DNA of 15,346 bases from Halovenus sp. (GTDB lineage: Archaea > Halobacteriota > Halobacteria > Halobacteriales > Haloarculaceae). Where the stretch lies: positions 1 to 15,346 of the forward strand of contig JAQCNG010000338.1 in the NCBI GenBank assembly GCA_028275145.1. Direction: 5' to 3'. Shown here piece by piece: positions 1 to 4,872 of this stretch. Positions within the stretch are counted from its first letter, which is position 1. Every line of letters starts with the position of its first letter. The notes beneath the pieces are model-generated. The model was not told the DNA's origin and made no database searches. It saw only the letters and a list, made by a program, of their open reading frames with translations. A program made the position numbers and the translations under genes.

Positions 1-1379
1 GCCGCACACCGGACGTGCTGGGCGTACACCGGGTTGTTCTCCAGCCCGATGACCGCATCCTCGACGGGGTCCCCGAGGACGTACCCGGGGTTGTCGAGGA
101 TGTACTGGTCCATCGCGTCGGTCCGTGCCACGAACACCGAGAGCGCGTCCGCGGTTCCCCGGCCCGACCGGCCGACCTGCTGCCAGAACGACTGGCGTGT
201 GCCGGGATACCCCGTGAGCACCGTCGCGTCCATCGACCCGATGTCGATGCCGAGTTCCAGCGCGTTCGTCGAGGTGACCCCGTCGAGTTGCCCGGTCTTG
301 AACCGGTGTTCGGTGCCCCGGCGGGTCTCCTTGCCCAGTCCCGCGTGGTAGGGGTCCACGTCCAGATACCCCGGGTCAGGGTGGCTCTCGGCGGCGCTGG
401 CGGCGTACTTTGCCCCGAGTTCGGCGTTTTTGCGACTCCGCGTGAAAGCCAGCGTCTGGACGCCGTTGAGACCGAGATGGGCGAGAATCGAACTGGCCTC
501 CCGGACGGGGTTGGTCCCCGCCTCGCGGAACGCCTCGAAACCCGGGTCCTCCCCCAGAGCGGTCTCGTCGACCGGCGGCCTCCAGAACGCGATGTCGCGG
601 GCCCCACGCGGTGAGCCGTCCTCCTCGACGACGGTGAAGGACGTCCCGGTCAGTCGCTCGGAGTGTTCGGCCGGGTTGCCGATTGTGGCGGACGTGCAGA
701 CGATTGCCGGGTCGCTCCCGTAGTGGGCGAGCAGTCGGCGCAGTCGCCGGATGGTCCACGCGACGTGCATCCCGTGGATGCCCGTGTACGTGTGGGACTC
801 GTCGACCGCGAGCAGTCCGCAGTTGCCCAGAAACGAGTGCCAGCGCGTGTGGTGGGCCAGATAGACGTTCACGCCGGCGAAGTTGGTGATGACGACGTCG
901 GCCGTCTCCCGGATGTGCTTCCGGCGGTCCGACGGTGTGTCGCCGTCGTACACCCGGACGGAGATATCGAGACCGAGGTCGTCGAAGAACCCGTTCAGTT
1001 CCGACTCCTGGTCGCGGGAGAGTGCCTTTGTCGGGTAGACCAGCAACGCGGTGGCGTCCGGGTTGGCGAGTTTGTTCCGCGCAATCTGGAGCGCGTAGAC
1101 GTAGGTCTTTCCCGACGACGTCGACGTCGAGACACAGACGTTCTCCCCGGCCGCCAGTCGCCCGAGCGCGGTTGCCTGGTGGGCGTAGAGTTCGCCCACG
1201 ACCTCACCAAACGGCGCTGCGAGCACCGGGTCCAGGGCCGCGTGCGGGTCGACAAACTCGCCGCTCTCGGCGGCAACGGTCTCGACGTGTGCCAGTTGCC
1301 CCTCGTAGGCCGGAAACGACCGCGCCAGGTCGCGTGCGGAGGTCGGTGCGTGTTCGCCGGGGTCGGGGTCTGAGCTCAT
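1..1379 (-). CDS. DExH-box helicase, MrfA/YprA-like (partial, C-terminus outside window)
   Basis: This is an ATP-dependent superfamily 2 helicase, open to the left edge; 459 residues are visible. Seen motifs: an Arg/Tyr/His-rich entry with LYAHQ near residue 65 (Q-motif like), Walker A STSTSSGKT at 84-92, motif Ia YPTKALSRDQ at 115-124, motif II DESH at 193-196, motif III SAT at 230-232, motif V NALELGIDIG at 372-381 and motif VI QVGRSGRG at 401-408. The SSGKT form of Walker A and the ELGIDIG...QxxGRxGR block are typical of the YprA/MrfA/Hrq1 group, whose C-terminal DUF1998-like region would lie outside the window. The ATG at 1379 begins two bases after the stop of the upstream exonuclease gene, so the two are almost certainly co-transcribed and translationally coupled. 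The bacterial partner pair MrfA-MrfB repairs mitomycin damage; a repair role here is inferred. Another Lhr-like helicase is the main alternative. Confidence 0.88.
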   Translation of the reverse strand, partial: MSSDPDPGEHAPTSARDLARSFPAYEGQLAHVETVAAESGEFVDPHAALDPVLAAPFGEVVGELYAHQATALGRLAAGENVCVSTSTSSGKTYVYALQIARNKLANPDATALLVYPTKALSRDQESELNGFFDDLGLDISVRVYDGDTPSDRRKHIRETADVVITNFAGVNVYLAHHTRWHSFLGNCGLLAVDESHTYTGIHGMHVAWTIRRLRRLLAHYGSDPAIVCTSATIGNPAEHSERLTGTSFTVVEEDGSPRGARDIAFWRPPVDETALGEDPGFEAFREAGTNPVREASSILAHLGLNGVQTLAFTRSRKNAELGAKYAASAAESHPDPGYLDVDPYHAGLGKETRRGTEHRFKTGQLDGVTSTNALELGIDIGSMDATVLTGYPGTRQSFWQQVGRSGRGTADALSVFVARTDAMDQYILDNPGYVLGDPVEDAVIGLENNPVYAQHVRCA

Positions 1380-1381
1380 TG

Positions 1382-2821
1382 TTACCAGTCAGAGAGTGTC
1401 CGCTGTGTGGTCTCGCCTGTCTCGCGGGGAGCGGACGCGGAGACGACACGCCCGCTCGCCTCGAGGGCCTCGTAGACGGCCGCGAGTCCGCGGACGTCGT
1501 CCTCGCAGTACCGGTCGAATCGCTCCCAGTCGGGCTCGGTCACCGGGGAGCGGTCGGCCATCCAGCCCCGGTACGCGCGGGCAACCGCGGCGCCGGTCAG
1601 CCCCGTGTCCGCCCGGTCGTAGCCGAGCGCCGCCGTGACGTCGGCCAGTTTGTTCGTCCGCCCGGGGAGGATTGCGTTGCCCTCCTCGACCGCCCACCGG
1701 TACGGGTCGAAACGGTACGAACCCGCCCAGTCGTCCTCGTAGTGGGGGCAGTGCTCGACGATGTGCTCCCCGAGGACACGGAAGTCGAACCCCCAGCCGT
1801 GGTAGGCAACGAGCGGTCGGTGGCTCGCTGTCTCCGTGTACCACGTCATGAACGCCTCGATTGCCTGACCTGGTTTATCTGGGTCTGTCGCCAGAAAGCT
1901 CCGGTATGTCCCGCCCTCGGAGTGCCCGTCGAGCACGCCCACGAGCCAGGTTATCGTCGGACTCAGCCCGTCCGTCTCGATGTCGATGTACACCGGGTCG
2001 CCGTCCGGGAGTGGCGCCTCTGACCGCCGGACCACCCTGCCGGTGTCGAGCGCCTCGGCGCTCTTGGCGACTCGCTCGGCGGTTGTTCGTCCGATACCGT
2101 CGAGAGACGCGAGCGTCTCGACGTCCGCACCCGCCACGTCCGCCCGACTGGTGAGTCCGGCCTCGCGGAGCGTGCGCGCCCGTGACCGTCCGACACCGTC
2201 CAGCGCGCGGAGCCCCAGTTGCGAGCGGTTCAGCGAGCGGGTCAGCACACGCCCGTCCGTACGGCAGTCCAGCGCCACCAGCGGCGTGTCCCCGTAGCCC
2301 GACTCCCGGCCGCCGCCGCGAACGGTGAGTCCGTCCCACTCCCGGCGGTACTCCGCGGGAAGCCGGGCCGAGATGTGGACGTACTCGCCGTCGAGTTGCG
2401 CCGGGTCGAGCGCCGCGAGGTACTCCTCCCGACCGACCAGCGACGTCGACAGCGACGTGGTGTCGATATCCAGCCCCAGCAACCCGCTCAGCACGAACAC
2501 CGGTTCGTCGACGTCCACCTCCCGGTGTTCGAGTTCCCGAACCTCCCGGAGTGTCTCCGGCGTCGGCGCGAAGACGAACTGCAGGCCATCGACGGTGTGG
2601 ACCCCGGCCGACCGGGCGCGTCCCGCGGGATGTGAGACGACAGTGTCCTCGCCGACGGCCCGCCGGAGTCGGCTGGCCGCCCGCGGTGCGGCACTGTCAC
2701 CCGTCAGGAGAACAATCGACGGGTCGAAGTAGGAGAGCCAGTCCGCGAGCGCCGTCCCGTCGGCCCGGTCCACGAACGGTGGTGAGGCTGCCGCGATGCG
2801 TACGGTACGTTGCTGTTGCAT
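1382..2821 (-). CDS. RNase H-fold DEDD 3'-5' exonuclease with HhH motifs, MrfB/YprB-like
   Basis: A 479-residue predicted nuclease. Residues 1-190 form a domain I do not recognise. Two helix-hairpin-helix-like motifs, LDGVGRSRARTLREAGL at about 207-223 and LDGIGRTTAERV at 240-251, suggest DNA binding. The C-terminal part (275-455) carries the exonuclease signature: exo I D280-x-E282, exo II H341-x3-F345-D346, and exo III Y438-x3-D442. The block LPGRTNKLADVTAALGY followed by a GAAVARAY segment matches the usual middle of YprB-type RNase_H_2 domains. It precedes the DExH helicase by two bases, which supports a joint helicase-nuclease function in DNA repair. The start is uncertain: an in-frame GTG at 2857 would add 12 residues, but it lies only about 7 bases after the TATA-like box, so ATG 2821 is preferred. 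Confidence 0.85.
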   Translation of the reverse strand: MQQQRTVRIAAASPPFVDRADGTALADWLSYFDPSIVLLTGDSAAPRAASRLRRAVGEDTVVSHPAGRARSAGVHTVDGLQFVFAPTPETLREVRELEHREVDVDEPVFVLSGLLGLDIDTTSLSTSLVGREEYLAALDPAQLDGEYVHISARLPAEYRREWDGLTVRGGGRESGYGDTPLVALDCRTDGRVLTRSLNRSQLGLRALDGVGRSRARTLREAGLTSRADVAGADVETLASLDGIGRTTAERVAKSAEALDTGRVVRRSEAPLPDGDPVYIDIETDGLSPTITWLVGVLDGHSEGGTYRSFLATDPDKPGQAIEAFMTWYTETASHRPLVAYHGWGFDFRVLGEHIVEHCPHYEDDWAGSYRFDPYRWAVEEGNAILPGRTNKLADVTAALGYDRADTGLTGAAVARAYRGWMADRSPVTEPDWERFDRYCEDDVRGLAAVYEALEASGRVVSASAPRETGETTQRTLSDW

Positions 2822-2860
2822 ATGGGCTTCGAACTGACTCCTCGATACGTGACACACGCT

Positions 2861-2868
2861 CTTAATTG
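2861..2868 (-). promoter_or_regulatory. TATA-like box of the exonuclease-helicase unit
   Basis: On the minus strand this reads CAATTAAG, an AT-rich island in GC-rich surroundings. A transcription start about 26 bases downstream would fall near 2838, giving a leader of about 17 bases to ATG 2821. It argues against the alternative GTG start at 2857. A GAGGAG lies at 2838-2843 but is too far from the ATG to be a normal ribosome binding site. Confidence 0.45.
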
Positions 2869-2971
2869 TCTGGAAACCGCGGCGGAACTGAAGCCGGCGC
2901 CCTGTTCTGTCCGCAGGGCACGGTCATCGGGAGAGAGCCCGGGAGGAGACAGGTCACGAGACGACTGTCGG

Positions 2972-3298
2972 TCAGTCGAGTTTGCCCCGCCACCGCAGCG
3001 AGTTCTCGTTCAGGCGCTCGACCGCCGGCCGGCCGTCCGCGAGCATCCGGTCGGCGATATCGATTGCCGCGCCGAGTTCCTGTGTCGACAGGTGCTCGTA
3101 GGCCGGTCGTCCGTCGACGTGGTCGTACCACTCGTCCTCGAAGAGGTTGTCCAGCACGACACGGCCAAAGCAGTGGTCGAGGTGGATCGGCCAGTTGTCG
3201 CTGTTCTGGGCTCTTTCGGGCAGTTCCTGGTGTACCTTCCGTCTGTACGTGTCCCGGAGTTGCGAGAGGTCGTCGCCGCGAAGCGTCTCCTGACCCAT
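2972..3298 (-). CDS. Conserved haloarchaeal protein of unknown function
   Basis: A 108-residue soluble acidic protein with no signal peptide or membrane segment. I do not recognise a named family. The most striking part is a W36-P-I-H39-L-D-H42-C43-F44-G-R-V-V-L-D-N stretch followed by EDEWYDHVDGRPAYEHL; the clustered His, Asp and Cys could bind metal or form an active site, but this is speculation. The C-terminus ends in RLNENSLRWRGK. An in-frame GTG at 3361 would add 21 residues, including the hydrophobic LGLLLVC; I prefer ATG 3298 because the added part is not obviously conserved in style, but the choice is weak. It lies downstream of the universal stress protein gene on the same strand with a short gap and no clear TATA box of its own, so it may be read from that promoter. 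Confidence 0.7.
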   Translation of the reverse strand: MGQETLRGDDLSQLRDTYRRKVHQELPERAQNSDNWPIHLDHCFGRVVLDNLFEDEWYDHVDGRPAYEHLSTQELGAAIDIADRMLADGRPAVERLNENSLRWRGKLD

Positions 3299-3421
3299 AC
3301 ACACGAGTAGCAGTCCGAGCGGTTTCACCCCTTCGTCGGGGGTCCCGGCCACAGGGCTCACGGGCGAGTGGTGGTCGGTTGGCGGTGCCCGACAGACCCG
3401 CGCGGCACGGGTTCTCCCCGC

Positions 3422-3841
3422 TCACCGGACAACCGTCACGGGAACGGGTGACCGGCGGAACACCTTCTGGGCGACGTTGCCGACGACCAGTCGGTCGGCC
3501 AGTGAGCCGCTGTGGCTCCCGATGACCACCGTATCGAAATCACCGGCTCTGTTCAGAATCGCCCGAGCCGGGTCCCCCAGGTGAGTCTCGGTGTCGAGTT
3601 CGACGTCGTACCCGGCGGCGAGCTCCCGGGCATCCTCGAACACTGCCTCCGAACGCTCCTCGGCGGCCGATTCGATGTCCTCCTCGAGGGCGAGTCCCAC
3701 TGCTGCCCCCATCATCGGGGACGGTTCACCCACGACGTGCAGGACAGTAACCTTCGCGTCCGGGTGGTTCTCGAGGGCGTACTCGAGCGCTCGCTGTGCC
3801 ATCTCCGAGTCGTCTATCGGCACGAGTGCGTGTGAAATCAC
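3422..3841 (-). CDS. Universal stress protein (UspA family)
   Basis: A 139-residue single-domain Usp of normal length. The N-terminus ALVPIDDSEMAQRALEYAL and the C-terminal SPVPVTVV are classic. In this family ATP binding depends on an Asp in the first loop (here D10 or D11) and a G-x2-G-x9-G-S/T motif; the matching segment here is G108-x2-S111-x9-G121-N122, so the second Gly and the Ser/Thr are replaced. Nucleotide binding may be altered, or this may be a common haloarchaeal variant. The GTG start at 3841 is supported by a TATA-like box centred 26 bases upstream, giving a leaderless message. The next gene on this strand (2972-3298) may be co-transcribed. Confidence 0.93.
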   Translation of the reverse strand: MISHALVPIDDSEMAQRALEYALENHPDAKVTVLHVVGEPSPMMGAAVGLALEEDIESAAEERSEAVFEDARELAAGYDVELDTETHLGDPARAILNRAGDFDTVVIGSHSGSLADRLVVGNVAQKVFRRSPVPVTVVR

Positions 3842-3863
3842 GCTCGAAATACGGGCAGGGCGG

Positions 3864-3870
3864 ACTTAAA
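3864..3870 (-). promoter_or_regulatory. TATA-like box of the universal stress protein gene
   Basis: TTTAAGT on the minus strand, centred 26 bases from the GTG at 3841. This is the spacing expected when transcription starts at or next to the start codon. It fixes the start of the Usp gene. Confidence 0.65.
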
Positions 3871-3872
3871 CA

Positions 3873-3886
3873 ACGGGCTCGCCCGT
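3873..3886. promoter_or_regulatory. Perfect palindrome next to the Usp TATA box
   Basis: ACGGGC-TC-GCCCGT is a perfect 6-bp inverted repeat with a 2-base spacer. It ends two bases upstream of the TATA-like box on the minus strand, the region of the archaeal BRE and of activator binding. It could be an operator for the stress protein gene. A GC-rich palindrome can also arise by chance here. Confidence 0.3.
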
Positions 3887-3945
3887 CTCTGCCGGATTGA
3901 CGGTGTTAACCTATACACGGAACTACTTGCCTGCTGACATTCTCT

Positions 3946-3961
3946 CACGACTGAAGTCGTG
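3946..3961. repeat. Left hairpin of the relic, TGAA loop
   Basis: CACGAC-TGAA-GTCGTG is a perfect 6-bp stem, extendable by one G-T and one C-G pair (3944-3963). It probably marks the left subterminal hairpin of the IS200/IS605-like relic. Confidence 0.6.
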
Positions 3962-3967
3962 GGGTTC

Positions 3968-3984
3968 CACGGTCACAGACCGTG
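3968..3984. repeat. Second left hairpin of the relic
   Basis: CACGGTC-ACA-GACCGTG is a perfect 7-bp stem with a 3-base loop, starting 6 bases after the first hairpin. A further possible stem, CCCCAC with GTGGGG, spans 4003-4026. Confidence 0.55.
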
Positions 3985-4167
3985 CCCCGACTTCGGAAGG
4001 TTCCCCACTCGCACCGTTCGGTGGGGTTGTGGGCCGTGCCAGTACGACCCCCGACTCGGATAGTGGGCTTCATTTACCGCCCGGTGGCGTGCATATCCTT
4101 ACCCGAGACTCGGTAGCACAACCTATGGCACGAACCGGAATAGTTGTTTCGGGAGTGTTGGCTTCAT

Positions 4168-4187
4168 CCCACCCGTGAACGGGTGGG
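4168..4187. repeat. Right hairpin of the relic, TGAA loop
   Basis: CCCACCCG-TGAA-CGGGTGGG is a perfect 8-bp stem with the same TGAA loop as the left hairpin. It is the strongest stem in the region. It resembles the right-end hairpin after tnpB genes in haloarchaeal IS1341-like elements. Confidence 0.6.
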
Positions 4188-4353
4188 CTTTCGCTTCGCT
4201 ACCGCTGTAATCGTCGGGATTCGTGTAAGCACACGGCGCGAGCGGTGCTGACAACCCGTTTTTACGGTACGAGCGTAGTCGCGTCTCTGGGGTTTCGGTT
4301 GCAGTGCAGAACGCTATGTTCGGATGTCGAGTGTAACAGAGAGTCTGCCGGCG

Positions 4354-4545
4354 TCAGTTTTCGTCTTCGTCTCCGTCTTCGGCTTTTATATCGGCGAGTT
4401 TGTCGACGAGTTCGCCCGTCGTGGCCTCTGTGTCGAACTCGACACTCCCTTCGAACTCACTCTCGTGAACGGTTACACTGTCGTTTTCAGAGGTATCGAC
4501 GTTCTGGTCCTGTTGCTCGGATTCATCGTAGCTTCCAAAACCCAT
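4354..4545 (-). CDS. DUF5786 family small acidic protein
   Basis: A 63-residue, extremely acidic protein beginning MGFGSYDESEQQDQNVD, with a middle FEGSVEFDTEATTGELVDKL and a Glu/Asp-rich tail. This matches my memory of the haloarchaea-restricted DUF5786 family in length and in its conserved start and centre. The function is unknown; it has no membrane segment and probably stays in the cytoplasm. An in-frame upstream start at 4569 would add 8 residues, but the TATA-like box centred 26 bases before ATG 4545 fixes the start and predicts a leaderless message. A plus-strand frame over the same bases is its hydrophobic shadow. Confidence 0.88.
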   Translation of the reverse strand: MGFGSYDESEQQDQNVDTSENDSVTVHESEFEGSVEFDTEATTGELVDKLADIKAEDGDEDEN

Positions 4546-4567
4546 ACTGAATAGTTTGATGCACCGC

Positions 4568-4573
4568 ACATAA
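4568..4573 (-). promoter_or_regulatory. TATA-like box of the DUF5786 gene
   Basis: CTTATG on the minus strand, centred about 26 bases from ATG 4545. The spacing predicts transcription starting at the start codon and decides between two in-frame starts. Confidence 0.6.
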
Positions 4574-4616
4574 GCAACGCGGTTCCTGTTCTCTCAGTGT
4601 GTACAAACAAACAGAG

Positions 4617-4775
4617 ATGTGTGTTTCGTCACATCGCACCCCGCTTCTCGAGGCTGTCGACACGGTGAGCGACCGATTCCCGGGAGGGTATGTTGCTAGT
4701 CCGATAGTTGTCGGGGTGTCGGTTGCCGTTGGAGCCTGCGTCCGGCGGTATCGAGGGTGGATGTCGTGGGGATGA
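4617..4775 (+). CDS. Doubtful 52-residue ORF, possible small membrane protein
   Basis: A short frame from ATG 4617 to TGA 4775 (a GTG at 4665 would give 36 residues). The product has a polar N-terminus, then a hydrophobic run YVASPIVVGVSVAVGACV that could span the membrane, then a basic end RRYRGWMSWG. I see no family match, and the expected promoter position near 4591 is not a good TATA box. It fills the otherwise empty space between the divergent DUF5786 and surface protein genes. It may be noncoding. Confidence 0.22.
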   Translation: MCVSSHRTPLLEAVDTVSDRFPGGYVASPIVVGVSVAVGACVRRYRGWMSWG

Positions 4776-4842
4776 GCGTACCAGTTTTGAGCGCTATTGT
4801 ATCTGTTGCCGAGTGGCTCCCTCCGAAATCCACTCTCCGGTC

Positions 4843-4848
4843 TTTACT
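4843..4848 (+). promoter_or_regulatory. TATA-like box of the surface protein gene
   Basis: TTTACT, centred about 27 bases before ATG 4873. It supports that ATG as the start, rather than in-frame starts further upstream at 4708. Confidence 0.5.
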
Positions 4849-4872
4849 GTTGCTGTAATAGATGTGAACAAG

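Larger units (their letters stand above)
3930..4195. mobile_element. Probable IS200/IS605-type relic or non-autonomous derivative (PATE-like)
   Basis: A hairpin-rich stretch with no convincing gene; boundaries are approximate. At the left, CACGAC-TGAA-GTCGTG (3946-3961) and CACGGTC-ACA-GACCGTG (3968-3984); at the right, CCCACCCG-TGAA-CGGGTGGG (4168-4187). The outer hairpins share a TGAA loop. Subterminal hairpins in place of terminal inverted repeats are the hallmark of IS200/IS605/IS1341 elements, and the right one closely resembles the sequence after tnpB in haloarchaeal elements. No transposase motif is readable inside: a 93-codon plus-strand frame across it has no family features. Palindrome-associated elements of this kind are known from haloarchaea. 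An alternative is a structured RNA, possibly derived from a TnpB guide RNA. Confidence 0.5.

Noticed and set aside
935-2023. A 362-codon plus-strand frame opposite the helicase and exonuclease
   Set aside because: Arg- and Pro-rich translation with no domain. The minus strand carries all helicase and exonuclease motifs in order.
2899-2919. GCCCTG...CAGGGC stem as a terminator of the unknown gene at 2972-3298
   Set aside because: The stem is short with a 9-base loop, and no T-run follows it on the minus strand.
3897-4178. A 93-codon plus-strand frame across the hairpin-rich region
   Set aside because: The sequence is dominated by inverted repeats, the translation has no family features, and both ends fall in hairpins. 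It is better read as a transposon relic.
3930-4200. CRISPR array or tRNA gene in the hairpin region
   Set aside because: The stems differ from each other and are not regularly spaced repeats with spacers, and no cloverleaf or CCA-type end can be drawn.
4324-4554. A 76-codon plus-strand frame encoding a hydrophobic protein
   Set aside because: It is the reverse shadow of the acidic DUF5786 gene, whose family match and promoter spacing are much better.
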